From: Axinella damicornis
Lineage: Eukaryota > Porifera > Demospongiae > Axinellida > Axinellidae
Assembly (NCBI GenBank): GCA_963931865.1
Contig: OZ007511.1
Span: 8,426,344-8,490,343 of the forward strand
Direction of reading: 5' to 3'
Length of the DNA: 64,000 bases
Shown: positions 32,857 through 45,377 of the stretch, piece by piece
Layout: the number at the start of each line of letters is the position of its first letter
Position numbering within the stretch: the first letter of the stretch is position 1
The notes under the pieces: model-generated
What the model was told of the DNA's origin: nothing
What the model saw: the letters and a program-made list of their open reading frames with translations, nothing else
Databases searched by the model: none
Translations under genes and position numbers: made by a program

Positions 32857-34300
32857 GCCTCGTACCCGGCGCGAATTTTTTTTTTGGACGTACTTTCGAC
32901 TTAGTCTCTGGCAGATCCACCAACTACGCATGCGCAGATTAGTACGACACACCCCCATATTCAGCACAATGGTGGGCAAAGTATACACAGGCCTAAGACT
33001 GTCCTGAGAAGGAACGCTGAAGAAGGAACGCTGAACAACTGCTGGTGAAGTTGTAAACAGAAGCGATGAAGGTGTCATGAGGTATGGTTATTATATGGAT
33101 TGAGTATGATTTCCCGCCATTTCTGTTCCAAAGTATACTGTACTGACATTTTTCAGGATTCAAATCACTCTGTCGACTGGTAGTTGAGTCCGGTAGATAA
33201 GTCTGCATTCGCTGATATTCTCAGTGAATCTGCATATTACATATTGTGCTCAGTATACAATAATGTAGTTGAAGCATAGTCTCGGTCACCACACTCACAC
33301 ACAGCGGAGGAGTCTGGTTGACTGCCCATATACGACTTGTTCTGAGGTGGCCGATAAGTAGCTGCGAACCACAGTGCTTCTGTGTTTTTTCCCAGGCGTT
33401 ACGTACACTTCAGATTACTAACGTATAGAGAAGTGCTGTGGTTTGCACCTGTTTAGTGTCAGAACAATTCGTATGTCGTCGACCAAACTCCTCTGCCGTG
33501 AGCGAGAGTCTGGTACCAGACTAAGCTAAGTAAGTCGCTGGAAGTCTGTACAGTAACTGTGTTTGGGATGCATTATTTGAAAGTGCAGAGCAGCCTTCTT
33601 ACCGCTTCTCCCCATGGAGAACTTGAATCGTAGAATAAACGAAATTACAGTGTATGCATGTGATCTTGTCGCACTGCCACTCCCTCTAGTCGGTGCTAAA
33701 GCATCCCACCTATAGCGGAGGGGGGTGATGACGAATCCACATGCACAGTTGTGCATGCCTCAGGGATATCGATAGACTGTGCAAATGTATCACAACCTAC
33801 GTGGGACACCCCTTTCAGAACGTTATACTCCATTCTAGCTGATTCATTTTCTCATGAATTTCATCTTTACACAGATGGCTTGTTGACTGGCACCAATCTA
33901 CTAGCTACCTGGAGTACGACGTGCAGTGTGGGTGGCTGAAGAAATTTACAGGACTGTTTGCAAACACTAATATTATGATTTTGATTGAGCCCATCATGTG
34001 TACATGAGCATGGTAGTAGCTGTAGACTGATGCAGTACAAAAAACTGAATAGACAAACGAATGGCTAAAGTAGTTGAGGGGTTCCAAGTTTAGTTGGGGT
34101 CCAGGCCAAGTTCATGGGGACTCAGCAAACACCAGCTCCTTCTGTCTCCGCTACCAAACACTGATCCGCTCCGAGCTCCTTGTGCTGCACGTTCAAATTG
34201 CAAATTTGTGGGTGTGGTTAGGGTTGGGTTACGGTTTAGCGCATGCGCAGTTGATGGATCTGCCAGAGACTAAAAGTCCAAAAAAAAAAAATCGCCCAGC
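32857..34300. mobile_element. Inverted-repeat element with poly-T/poly-A arms
   Basis: The left arm (about 32870-32935: ggcgcg, ttttttttttgg, agtctctggcagatcca, gcatgcgca) is inverted at about 34235-34300. The left margin starts tagcctcgtacccgg. The interior contains the element at 33277-33523 and no recognised gene. Confidence 0.6.
33277..33523. mobile_element. Short relative of the DUF6589/RecQ transposon
   Basis: 247 bp with TIRs tagtctcggtcaccac... sharing gactgcccata, cttgttctga and gccgataagtag... with the 7.2-kb element. The flanks gttgaagca and agctaagta do not match. Confidence 0.7.
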
Positions 34301-34790
34301 GCGGAAGGAGCGCCACTGTTCGCGCATGCGCTTAATCTCCCCAGAATGTCGTGATATATGACGTCGACTTCGGACTCGTCAGTATTATGCATGTTTGGAT
34401 ATTAATTCCGGACTTGATCCAGCCGTGTAAATCCATGGATAATACACACTTAGTGTGTATTATCCATGTGTAAATCCGACGTGTAGACGTCTATCGTAAC
34501 AAAAGTTCAAAGTTCGCTGTTTCGTTTCCAGATTCCATGCACCACATAAATGGTCTGGGAACGAGGTAGAGCCGTCTCTAGGAGTCACCCGCGTCAGGCC
34601 ATGAAGTTAGTTTTGTAATTAATGGGTGGTCTACATATTAATGTTCAGTGTGACGTGTAGAGACTGTGCAGTAAGCTTAGTTCTCCAGTAGTTGTCCTGA
34701 TTCTTCAGTAGCTAATCTCCCACCCCTGTGTCCTCGGAGTCCTCTTCTTATTGTCTCCTCTTCCCTCTCCCTCCCCCTTTTTACTCCCAC

Positions 34791-35206
34791 ATCCTCGTTC
34801 CCAGGCCGTTCCCACCGCCAGTACTTCAGTACGAAATACTGCAGGGGAAGATCTGGTCATGTGCGGTGCCATCAGGTAGCTAGTTACATGTAATAGATCT
34901 AGACACATGGTACACACATGGAGGGCGGTGCCCAATGTAGAATCTCGACTTCCTGTCTTGTACTGTCCGTCCAAAGTATGGATGTCAGAGTGTTCGCATG
35001 GCAGACGATCGATAGCGTTCGTTGTTCGCAATGCCGGGGACGGATCGATGCAGAACAGGTATTATTAACGGTTGGGCACCGCCCCCATGTGTCTACCATC
35101 TATCTAGATCTACCTGACGTCATCGCATGTGACCATATCTCCCAGGCCATATTTCATACTGTAAGCGATGAAATACTGGCGGTGGGAACGGCCTGGGAAA
35201 GAGGCT
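34791..35206. mobile_element. Long-TIR TAGCCTCG-class element (416 bp)
   Basis: The ends tcctcgttcccaggccgttc and the inverted gaacggcctgggaaagaggc continue as inverted arms for about 160 bp each (gcggtgcccaatg / cattgggcaccgc). It sits at the edge of a CT-rich satellite, so any duplication is hidden. Confidence 0.75.
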
Positions 35207-35207
35207 T

Positions 35208-35600
35208 GTCCTCCTCTCCCTGTTACCACGTCATCATCCTCCTCTTGCTCCCCCCACCCACATCATCCTCTTCCTCTCCCTCTTCCACGTCATCCTCCTC
35301 CTCTCCCTCCTCCCACATAATCCTCCTCCTCTCCCTATTCCCACGTCATCATCCTCTTGTCCCTCCTCGCACATTATCATCCTCTTCCTCCTCCCACGTC
35401 TTCCCACTCTTTCTCTCCCTCCTCCCACCTCATCCTCCTCTCCCTCCTCGCACATCATCATGCTCTTCCTCCTCCCATGTCATCCCGCTCCTCCTCTCCC
35501 TCCTCCCATGTCATCCTCCTCTTCCACATCATTCTCTTCCTCATAATCCTCCTCTCCTCCTCCCACATAATCCTCTCCCTCCCCACACATCATCCTCCTC
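35208..35600. repeat. CT-rich imperfect satellite
   Basis: Repeats of tcctcctc, ccctcctcccac and cacatcatcatc. Long open frames across it are low complexity. Confidence 0.8.
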
Positions 35601-35607
35601 CATACAG

Positions 35608-35720
35608 GGTTGGCGTTCTGTGGTTCACGTTTACTGGGGTGGTGTTCACCTGGACATTCCTCTTTATCCAACTAAGACCACACAGTTGGCCAGGAGGCAG
35701 CCTCAATGCGTTGTTTAGAC
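35608..35720 (+). other. Candidate isolated exon
   Basis: Acceptor-like catacag before 35608 and donor gtaagt near 35724. One frame encodes a hydrophobic stretch (VLWFTFTGVVFTWTFLFIQ). Could be part of a membrane protein gene, but no neighbouring exon was found. Confidence 0.3.
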
Positions 35721-35729
35721 CATGTAAGT

Positions 35730-36690
35730 AGCTCGTTTGTACATGCAGGAGCTTATGAGTGTGCGAAGGAGTGTCCAACTACTGTAATTTTGGTAAAGTT
35801 CCGTTGTCAAAATATTTTCGTAGACTAAGACGGCTAATTAAACGCACAAAAATATTTCAACACTAATTATTGAAACAACAATAATTTTACCGTACGAAAA
35901 ATTATAACACTTTTCCCGATCCCAGGGGGTCGTCCTCTTCCTGTCTGCCCTCTCAAGCAATCGCTCTTGCGAACAAGGAAGTGCAGAAGGTGACGAGCGA
36001 TAAAGGCAAGCAGCATGGTCAATACAGGCAATGTGAGGCAATCGTACCCCATCGTCGCAAAAAAAGCGAATACACGCTCTTGCCAACCTTCGTGGTAAAT
36101 GTCCAATGGCCATTCCAGATTTACTTTACAGCGACAGCATATTGATCATGAACGTTGCGTGGCTCCCTCTCACATGTCAGCATTTCTCCAGCTGCTGCCT
36201 CCTATATTTCTTCATTTACATGGTAGCCTCGATTTGACGAATGCAACTAACTCTTTCGAACTCCTCCACATGCCGGATCACTCGAATTTCTTGGTGTTGC
36301 AAATGTACACATGTGAAAAATGATTCGTGCATAGCCCATCCAGGCTATGAAAATTTTTAACACGAGAATTTACGGCATCTCTGGTGACAATTCTGCTAAA
36401 CTCGATCCTTGTGGAAGATGCATGCCTTTGCACTCTCAATTACAAGTGCTTGAATCTACTACTGATTCTCATTTGAACCTACATGGGCTATGCATGCTAT
36501 ATACTGATCCAGCACATCAAGCGCTCTGCAGGATATGTGCAGCGGGCACGATCATGAACAGATGAAGGAGGTGTGACTGTAAAGTAATAATGGAACCTAA
36601 ATGCTTGTTTCACGGTATTCGTAAGCTAGCACATGCTTTTGTTTCTGTGGCTTCCATGAAACTACTCCTATGTCTGAACAGTACTAAGTC
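35730..36690. other. No gene recognised
   Basis: Two overlapping minus-strand open frames (35838-36113) lack any known motif. The rest holds no recognised feature. Confidence 0.4.
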
Positions 36691-36696
36691 TTTTTA

Positions 36697-37204
36697 GCCC
36701 TTTCCCTCCCAATGACGTCACATGGCATCATGAGACTTTCAGCTTCATGATGGCACATCCGGCAATGTCCTTAGGAGATAGGCTCTGCGCCAGCAGTAAG
36801 GGCGGGGCAAGGGGAGGTGGGTGGGTGCACCCAAAGGGTGCAAACAGCATGGCCATGTCTGGGCTCAGCTTTGAACAGTGCTTGGTTGGAGCCGGGTAGG
36901 CCAAATCTCGGGTTTTAAGCATAAAATTAATGGGCCTAGAAAACAGTGGTCTAACCTTGCAGAGCCTCGAATTCCAGTGTTCAAGGCTGATTTTTCTGCT
37001 AAGTGTGTTACCGTTGCCCGAGCATCTTGATCACATACACGTTAATGAGTGTGTGTGGTCAGAATCACGAATGTGGAAAGCATGGCTGTGTGCAGTTCTG
37101 TGTAAAGTTTTGAGCCTGAAAACCGATGGGAACCTTATCTAGGGTATGTTTAAGTAAATTACAAGCTAAAAGACTGACCTCCATAATCTGTGGGTGGTAA
37201 AGGG
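36697..37204. mobile_element. TTAA-type piggyBac-like element
   Basis: Termini CCCTTTCCCTCCC and (inverted) CCCTTTACCACCC, with TTAG on the left and TTAA at 37205-37208. Related in ends to 21630-22210. Confidence 0.6.
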
Positions 37205-37274
37205 TTAATTACCTTCTTGGGGGCAGAGTTGATGTAGCGTAGTTATATTCCCAATTCCTGGAATATCCCAGGAC

Positions 37275-37318
37275 TAGCCTCGTTCCCAGGCCACGTGGGA
37301 CGGCCTGGAACAAGGCTA
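37275..37318. mobile_element. Miniature TAGCCTCG hairpin (44 bp)
   Basis: tagcctcgttcccaggcc, an 8-bp middle, then inverted ggcctggaacaaggcta. It is only two ends joined. No duplication is readable. Confidence 0.6.
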
Positions 37319-37319
37319 A

Positions 37320-38980
37320 TTAGTCCTTACCAGCAATCACCCAAGGTTACTGGACAGGTACCCTAAACAGTAACTGCATTCATTCAGCCAGTGCCATCAA
37401 CCATGCACAAATTAAATTGGTGCCGGATTCGAAATTATTCAGACCCAACCACTTCTTGCAAAAGAAAATTTGACTGCATGGATGCCTTAGCCCCTGCCAC
37501 ATAGCTAAACTCCTGCGTTCTGGAAACATTCCTGAAAGTTTTGGATGCTACTAGGAGACATGAGTGTTGAAAGTGAGGGAGAAAAACTGAATAAGGTATT
37601 CACTGCAAACTCCCACTAGTACGCATGTAATATTAATTAGCTACTCAGAAATTACTCCTATGGTATACCACCTCATGGAATAAAGGGCCCAGAGCCCAAG
37701 TGGTATAGGCTTTGATGGGCTGTGCTAGCATAACTTTGATAGCTAAAAGAATTGAAATTGTTTTTAAATTATTGTAAAAAACGTGCCAGGTAGGCCGGAG
37801 GGGCGTAAGGTGCCGATTGATTTGCAAATCACCTCCTGAAGCTCAGTTAAGAGCTCACTCTCTCCCTGCAAACAGCCTGGATCGGTTTTGACCCTCATTT
37901 GTATAGCAGTGGGTCATCATCAGCAGGCACCGCTCTGATGCAAAGTGGCAATATTCTGGACAAAAAAAGAATAATAGGTAACAACTGAGGGCTTCATCTA
38001 TAGGATTAAAATTTAATTTTGGGGGAGAGAAGCTCAAACTCTTCTGATTGGCAGCTATATTCTTTCACTTTATTCAGCAAGTTACTATTAGAGTATAGTT
38101 GTATAAATTCCACCAATCAGATTGCTCACTGCGAGGTATCTAAATCCCATAGTGAAACCTCGTACGGGGTTTCACTATTGAGCCCACAGGGTACTGTACT
38201 TGTAACAAGTTATTGTTTACTACCAACTTGAAATCCATGGCAACTAGCTAACAGGCTACTGTATTATACAGCTGCTTTAGAATTACAGGCAGTGCAAATA
38301 TTTGTGTACTCAGTCTCTGTGTACGTTTTTGTTGGAAGTACAACGGCTACAGCAAAACGTACTTTTCTTGCACTGAGTTTGTGCATCTCTTGAAATGAGA
38401 AAACCAGACAGGAGTGCAATTGTAACTTTTGGTTGAGCTAGCTGGATCTGTTTTGGGTGACTGGATGAAACTTCTGCTTCAAGGCATTATTGTGATTGTA
38501 GGTGAACTTGTCTCGGACTACAGACCGCTGACTGCACATTTCACATTCAGCCTGGGGACAAGATTCAGAAACTGCATTCTCCATGTGGTCTGTTGTGACT
38601 CAGATAGCAAGTGCCAGTTAAGGTCTAAGAATGAATCAGGGGCAGATCCAGGAAATTATATAAGAGGGAGCTATACTGCCAAGATGGTGGTGCATATGTA
38701 TATATATTACGAAAGCTAGTACGATGCTGGAGGCTCTATGAACCTCCAAAGAGGCTATGAAGTATGTCTTCATCACGCTCAAAACACAAAGTTTTTCCAC
38801 CATCATTTTCAATCATCTTGCAGGAACGGCTCTCATGGCAACCTCACCTGGCAAGTGCTTTCTGCTTTCTGTGCCGTCTTTCTCACTGTCGTACACTGTG
38901 GTGATTGCACAATCAATCATCATGATTTATACACAGTGTAGCTGAAAAAGGTGGAAACTTTCTAAGGAGCTTCAGGACAC
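37320..38980. other. No gene recognised
   Basis: A hairpin near 38140-38190 (gaaacctcgtac / gtttcac) and degraded repeat-like text near 38640. No convincing exon. Confidence 0.4.
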
Positions 38981-38984
38981 TCTG

Positions 38985-39200
38985 GCTGTTGTTCTAAAGG
39001 GAGTTCCTTCATTGCTAATCACGGATCCTGAACAGCCTTTGGCAGATCTCCATCTGGCTAAGTACCGTGTGCTTGACTGCGAGCCACTTCATCATCTCAA
39101 AGGACATCTTCGACATCTTTGGGCATCCTTGGAGTATGGTGAAAGTCGAGTGAAGAAGGCATCGGTCGGTGTCCCTTCATTCTCAGGTACAACAGTCAAC
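38985..39200 (+). pseudogene. Fragment of a repeat-derived protein
   Basis: The frame contains DLHLAKYRVLDCEPLHHLKGHL, reminiscent of large repeat families I have seen in cnidarian and sponge predictions. No name can be given. Flanking frames are broken, and further weak fragments may extend to 40070. Confidence 0.35.
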
Positions 39201-40417
39201 AGGGACTTCATTCAGTCAATAGTATATAGCTGCTACTAGCTGGCAAGCTAACCTTGAGTGAATCTGGTCTGCGCTGAAGGTCTGTGGTGGCAGATGGTTT
39301 CAGGTTCTTTGTGATCATATGCAGAGTCTCCACTGCTTCATCATTTTCCACAAAACTTGAGCATATTGAGGTAGCAAGGAGAGAGATTTGGAACGAGATT
39401 GTGCCAGCGAGATTTCTCTTCCCATCCACACGTCTGTCCACTTGTCTGATAAAGATGACAATTTTGTGGGATGAGCCAGACTGACACTCAGGAGAGTTTT
39501 GATGTCTCAGCATTATCTTCCCAGTGTCCATGCATGCATGATCAGCACCACTTAGACGCTTTAATGGAAGGTCGTACGACATCTGGTTCCGATTGTCCTT
39601 TGACAACCATTGCAACCCTTGCCAAGTGTACGCAGCTTGTAACAATGGTGTCTACCCATTATGGACCACTTGCCTTGCTGGTTCATGATAATTTGTCACT
39701 TCAGTTGAAGAAAGGTACTTGTCACATGCCAAGATTCACCTGAGGAGGTGGACATGTGATCCTCTGAGAAGACGGTGAGGAATTACCAAGCACACTGAAA
39801 ACAAAACTGTCACAAGTTGTTTTTAAAGCAGTAGGGGGATCACACGACCTGAGACAGCTTGATGAACTCCACCAAATGAAGAGACAGGATTTGAAGCGAA
39901 AGCCTCTTTCAAGTGAGGCTCACCAACACCAACGCCTTTTGTGTATATACAGTTCAGTCAAAGATTAAGCTTACTCACATGGTGCGTGAGTGTGAAAGGA
40001 AGCACATTGCCACTCATCATGAGTTACCCGTTGATGATGATTACAATAACCTTGTAAAAGGTTAGGCTATGTCAAGATGTTGCTTATAGGAAGTGGACCA
40101 TTTAGACTAAAATCATCGTGCTGTTTTGGATTTTGTGTTCAACTACTTGAATCATTGTAACTAGCAAGCAACACTGGCTTTCTGGGAGCCATTGCCTTTT
40201 TAAAAGTCACCATCAGCAGTACTATGTTGAAATGAACAAGAGAAATTATGTGCAAGTTGTTGAAGGATATTGCACCAATGATGGTTTTCAGCTTTTCATA
40301 GCCCACCAATGAATATAATCTAGTGGGCTGTGAAAATATTTACCTACATACCAAACTACACAGCAGTATGTGATGGATGTGAACAGTTCTGTGTGACTAG
40401 GTTGAGACTTATAGTTC

Positions 40418-40592
40418 ACTAGTCAAAATATCTTTCTCTGCCCTATAATTATTCCCCACCCCTTTATCCCACCATTTTTGTGTGATGTTTTGTAGTTACA
40501 CTCTCACCCTTGGGTCTTTTACTGTTTATGCACTGATGATGGTACTTGAATAGTTTAGCGAAGCATCTGTTTTTGAATCAATATTTTGACTA
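40418..40592. repeat. Short inverted-repeat element
   Basis: ctagtcaaaatat near 40420 and atattttgactag near 40580. The rest of 39200-41038 shows no supported gene. Confidence 0.4.
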
Positions 40593-40818
40593 GACCTAAT
40601 GGAACCGTGCTGTTCCAGGGTACTAATAGTGACCCCCACATTCAGTATATTTGTGTACAGAATGGTGATTAAGCATGGTGACTGTATCACATAACTCTGT
40701 AGCGTGGAGAGGATCGATATTATACGTAGTTCTCTTTTACTTGTCCAGATAATTATTACATCAAGATCGACACTGCGTATGGGGACATGAAAGATGAATT
40801 AGTGCTCGCCCAAAGTTG

Positions 40819-40950
40819 GTAAGTTCAATTCAACTCTCTTGCATAGACGTTGTAAGTTCAATTCAACTCTCTTGCATAGACGTTGTAAGTTCAATTCAAC
40901 TCTCTTGCATGCATAGACGTTGTAAGTTCAATTCAACTCTCTTGCATTGA
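40819..40950. repeat. Tandem repeat, 33-37-bp unit, four copies
   Basis: Units of gtaagttcaattcaactctc plus ttgcatagacgtt. The third copy has an extra gcat. Confidence 0.9.
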
Positions 40951-41038
40951 CGTTACATACAGGCTGTGTATGATTGAGGCAGTCTTCGACTTTGCCACAG
41001 TTGCTTTGGTAAGCAAAGTATTCTATGTAGCACTACCC

Positions 41039-41459
41039 TAGCCTCGTTCCCAGGCTACATGTGTAGGAGAACGGCCTGGCAACTTCCACGAGTTCAAACT
41101 GTTACTTACACTGTCAGACAGTTGGCAGAACCAACAGAACGTTGTCACATGGCAACATTAAACCTAATTGCGTCATAATTATGTTGAAGCGTCGCAGTCA
41201 CGCCCATTCATCGCAATAGTCAATCACTCAATTGCACTGGAGTAGGCGCTCTGCAATATGATTTTTGTTGTTCGTCTTCTGCTTGCCTTCCGTTACAGAA
41301 CCTTGCTTCTATGAGCAGGAAAGGACCATTCCCAGCAGATGGAAATATCAGAAGTATCACGTGGACTTCACTGCTAGTAAATGCAATTGCCGTGATGTTA
41401 CATCCGTATAATTTGGAAGTTGCCAGGCCATTTCTCCTACACGGCCTGGGAACGAGACT
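41039..41459. mobile_element. TAGCCTCG-type element (421 bp)
   Basis: tagcctcgttcccaggctac... and the inverted ...ggcctgggaacgagac share ggagaa and gcctggcaacttcca inward. No matching flanks. Confidence 0.75.
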
Positions 41460-42131
41460 CCTTGTTCCAAGGTCACACCCACATCCTGTCTTTGAGCTGC
41501 AAAAAATGGATTGGGAGGCATGGCATCTTTTTCACATGAGTGGCAGGAAAGGTATAGAATAAGTCTCTGAACAGACTTTTACCACATACATGTACACATT
41601 GTACAGTAACACTAACTGACATTGGTAGGCCAGGGTTCTTGCCCACGCAGGCTGACACTGAGAGGAGAGATAACCATTGAGACTCAGTTTAAGTTAATGG
41701 CTTCTAATGTGGTGCCTCCTGTTGTAATAATTATAGACTATACATTATCTATATGTGTTACCAAGGTACAATTAAGGCTGTGACTGCCTCAAGGGTGCAG
41801 AAGACAATTGTGAATTGAAATGGTCAACTGAAGCCTCAGGTGAAGCTATTTATTTGGTTTGTGTTGGCAATTATAGTGCGCATATGGAAGCAGAAGAGCG
41901 GCAAAAGACTAATTTTTTCATCACGCGTCAGCTTCCGAGTATTAGCGGCAATGCAAACCAAATGGTGCTATAATTATAGAGGGTACAATGTCTATAGATT
42001 GATGCTACCCCAGACACAGCTCAATTCATCTCTTGTTGGCCCTTACTGATATCAACTGCATGCCTAGGACTTCAGCAAAACATCAGCCTGTCACTTAGTG
42101 ACCAGTACATAATATATGTATAATTGACCTA

Positions 42132-42217
42132 TAGCCTCAATCCCACCCAGCTTTTGTCACTTGCAGTGCGTACTGCAAGCAACAAAAGTTTGTTGTGGAG
42201 GCCTGGGAACAAGGCTA
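42132..42217. mobile_element. TAGCCTC-type mini element (86 bp)
   Basis: tagcctcaatcccacc... and ...gcctgggaacaaggcta. attgac occurs on both sides, offset by two bases, a likely eroded duplication. Confidence 0.6.
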
Positions 42218-42383
42218 GAATTGACTTGGGTTACAGAACATATGTATATGAACCGCAGGGAAAAGTTTCCTTAGATACATGCTTCACATCCATCATTGAA
42301 GTTGTGACTACTGGCTACATGCATTGTCTGCATTCGCAGCTAAGTACTAAGGAAAGCTAATTTCCATCATTTTCTTTGTACAG

Positions 42384-42626
42384 CTGATGAAGAGAAGGAA
42401 GGCTGCTATCCTGTGTGGGTTCTTTGTCAGTTCACTGACATTCTGGAAAACTATTCTCTATTACCTTCGGTATGCATGCCATGGCAGGCACCTTCTTGCT
42501 GCCGTGATAGAGACAGAAGAATATGTGCTGTGGATAGTCATACCAGCCATTATATGGTTCTTGATCCCAGCTTGTTTCATAGTCAGTTATGGAAGACTGA
42601 TACTGGCTTCTCTACACAAGGAATAA
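42384..42626 (+). CDS. Terminal exon of an EXPERA/EBP-like membrane protein
   Basis: Follows a pyrimidine-rich acceptor (ttctttgtacag) and runs 81 codons to TAA. It encodes FFVSSLTFWKTILYYL, a polar loop, then LWIVIPAIIWFLIPACFIVSY, ending in a basic LHKE tail. The TFWKT..YYL plus IPA.IWFLIP layout matches my knowledge of EXPERA-domain proteins (emopamil-binding protein and relatives: sterol isomerases or chaperones of the ER membrane). Upstream exons were not found, so the family call is tentative. Confidence 0.45.
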   Translation: MMKRRKAAILCGFFVSSLTFWKTILYYLRYACHGRHLLAAVIETEEYVLWIVIPAIIWFLIPACFIVSYGRLILASLHKE

Positions 42627-42894
42627 ATCATGAGTTTATGTCGCAACAATATCCTGTGTGTATATATCATATTTCTCAACGTTACCAATCATGAATTTTG
42701 TAGCACAAATGCAACACTAAAGAAACAGTAAAGGTGAGTAATTAAGGTTCCCAGTAGCCTTGTCGGATCCGGTAGCTAGCCTGTTTGGTTGCAGGATACG
42801 TGGGTGTCGATATATATAAATGTAGGTGGTTTATGTGGTGGTGATTTAGGGTATAGTGAGTGGTATATAAATGTAGTGGGTGATTTTTAAATGT

Positions 42895-42916
42895 GGGGGG
42901 GGGGGGGGGGGGGGGG
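42895..42916. repeat. Poly-G run (22 bp)
   Basis: Follows a G/T-rich imperfect repeat (42790-42890). Confidence 0.7.
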
Positions 42917-43639
42917 TGAGTTCAATGTGGGGAGTGATTTATAACCTCATTCTCAGGCCCGCGCTGTTTTCGGTTGAATGCACGAAATACCCCAGCAGTC
43001 TTTGTGCATGCAATCAAAAAATGGTGCAGGCCTATCTGGACGTGGCTAAGTGATAGTGTATGATTTGTGGTAGCTAGGTGATTAATGTTGCGTGGGCGTA
43101 TTTTCAAGAGACTACGGTATATGTACGTATGTGGAGGGTGAATTTTGATGTGGTAGGAGATCCGTACTGCTCTTTGTTTGACTAACTAGCAGGAACTGCT
43201 CCGTGTTGAGACGGCCTTGTATCATAGTCTTTTGATCAGAACCATTCCCCACCTACTGCTCCTGCTTCATGGTCCTAGAAGGTCTGGGAGTCTTCAAAGT
43301 ATCTTCCACAGCCAATTTCTTGCTGGAGAATGCCCCAAATGTGCTGTCCCAAGCTCACCTCTTTGATGCTTCCAGCAAAGAGTCACGTGCATGACAGGTG
43401 CCTGGTTGAACGCCCTGCCTATTTCCTCTCTCAGATTGAGACAACAACACGATGTCTGCATCGTGGTACCACCCTCTGTCATCCTCATGCTTGCCAGTGT
43501 AGGGGTATGTATTGTGCCTTGAAGGCATAATGTAATTACGGTAGTGTACAAACTTGTTAATTGTGATGTAGAGTGAATGTACTAGGATGTTTCTAAATGT
43601 CTATACTGTGTCATGTTACTGTACACGTCCACATGCAAA

Positions 43640-43800
43640 TGGCATGCACCTGGCACTTTATAGTGGGTAGAGCATCACTCTGTTAGTTTAGAGTGACACT
43701 CTAGTGGGCAGAGTATTACTCTATTGTTTTAGAGAGCATGTTCACTTCTATAGTCTGCATGGGACCCAGACCCAATGCCCTGGGATCGAAGGATTGGATT
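43640..43800 (+). repeat. Possible tRNA-derived SINE remnant
   Basis: gtgggtagagcatcactctg resembles a tRNA A-box region and ggatcgaag a weak B-box. The spacing is too long for a tRNA gene. Confidence 0.25.
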
Positions 43801-43964
43801 CTGGGAATGAGGTTTTGGAATTTTGTTCCTGTCACTAGCGGCTAGAGACGGGAATAAAGTGAACCTTGAGCCGATTTTCACGCTGCGGTTAGGGTAGTTG
43901 CCGCTATAGCTACTTTATCACATACGTTAGTCAGGCAATTATGAGATGGTAGGTATTATCGGAC

Positions 43965-44345
43965 ACTTTTATTAGGACATTCTTTGTAATGTTTTTCTTC
44001 TATAAATCTTTATGCAAATACAAAGGACACAGTGAGTAGTGAAAAACACTAATACAAGCACATGCCCATACAAACTATACTAGATGAACAAGGTTCTTAA
44101 ATGTATATATAGAGGGTGCAGAAGTAATAGAGTCAGGTAATGTATTCCATAGGGAAGTTCTATCAGAACTACCATGAAATTCGTTACACAACTTGCTAAA
44201 TTAATTGATGTCGTGAATCATATTTCAGATGGATGTGACAGTGTTCAAATATTGCTATCGTCGCAGTCCTAGGAAGTTTAGCACATGCACCATAGGGTAC
44301 AGGAATTTCAGTACCCAATTGGCCCCAAGCTAAATTCTAAGTAAA
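43965..44345 (-). pseudogene. LINE 3'-end fragment (CR1/L2-like)
   Basis: The minus strand reads a frame with RTSLWNTLPDSITSAPS and then a stop, the familiar C-terminal tail of CR1/L2-type reverse transcriptases. Upstream it is broken. Confidence 0.6.
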
Positions 44346-44628
44346 GTGCGAAACCTGTAGCTAATAATTGGTACTGTCTCATAATGCTGTTCAAATGATA
44401 ATCAGGCCTTTCTGAATCACTACATAACATGAATGCATATTGTGCAAATCAATGTTAACAAACCACCACATTCAATACCAACCACATCCTGCTTGCACAC
44501 TTTTCCAGGCCATCACACCCAGGATATATAGCTTGAGAGAATGTGGCATTAATTATTAATGTGTTCTGTTGATTCAATCTCACACTTTTGCCTGCTCAAA
44601 TCCATTCCATTCTTCTCACCACAGAAGA

Positions 44629-45264
44629 CACTGTGTCACCTGTCAGTGAGTGACGAGTTGAGCTTGGATGCACTGGGGCTTGAGCTCCATCTGACAGGTA
44701 AGAGACAAGGGGAAGGAGAAGGAGAGAGGATAGGATTTGAATGTACTCACTTCCCCTAGTCCCTTACCTCAAGAATATACCACACGATATGGATGCCCCT
44801 ATGTTGGAGAAAAATCCATCCATACAGTCTGAAAACAACACCATTGCTATACCTGCATAAGCCCTTCTTACACCTAGTGAGCTCACTTTGCAATGACACT
44901 AGTACCCTAACAAGGTGTGTTCTATTTTTAATTTCATGTCACTGTTTGGGTGACTTATTGCGTTATAATTATTGTGTTGTGGTGTGTGTGTTTATGTGTG
45001 TGCGTATAGCATGTGCATGTGTGTGAACTGTGATGGTATGAAGATGTGCTCTCAGTGCTCGTTGTTTGTGAGAGGAGGGGGCTTAGTGGGAGGTGTAGGG
45101 AGTTGGTTAACTAGCTCTCAGAAAGTGGTTCTTCTCCATGTAGAACTCAGACCTCTCTGGTGCTAGCTGCCGTGGTCACATGCAAGCGACAGTTACTCCT
45201 CCCCCTCTTCCCACTCCCCCGGGATGCTGTAGAGGAATGTGCCAGGTCATTCCAACTCTCCAAG
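44629..45264 (+). other. Two candidate plus-strand exons
   Basis: About 44629-44698 (acceptor ccacag, donor gtaaga) and about 45149-45264 (acceptor catgtag, donor gtacgt) each have an open frame. No family recognised. The first also has a strong pyrimidine tract on the opposite strand, so its direction is unsure. Confidence 0.25.
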
Positions 45265-45377
45265 GTACGTTGGTATTGCACACCCAATATATGTCAAGGT
45301 ACATCACGAATCACAAGACACCATATAACATCAGTCACTGCAAAATTGTTCACAGCAATGGTCCCAGAAACCACTAG

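Noticed and set aside
34918..35731. Long plus-strand frames of about 266 and 124 residues
   Set aside because: Most of the length is the CT-rich satellite and part of an inverted-repeat element; only the small exon-like end at 35608-35720 is kept as a candidate.
43190..43530. Several short frames that look exon-like on both strands
   Set aside because: No frame combines a credible acceptor, donor and recognisable motif.
43640..43800. tRNA gene
   Set aside because: A-box and B-box like motifs are weak and too far apart, and no cloverleaf could be traced; kept only as a low-confidence SINE remnant.
44560..44760. Possible minus-strand exon after a strong pyrimidine tract
   Set aside because: It reaches a stop after about 15 codons and the plus-strand reading has a donor; direction could not be settled.
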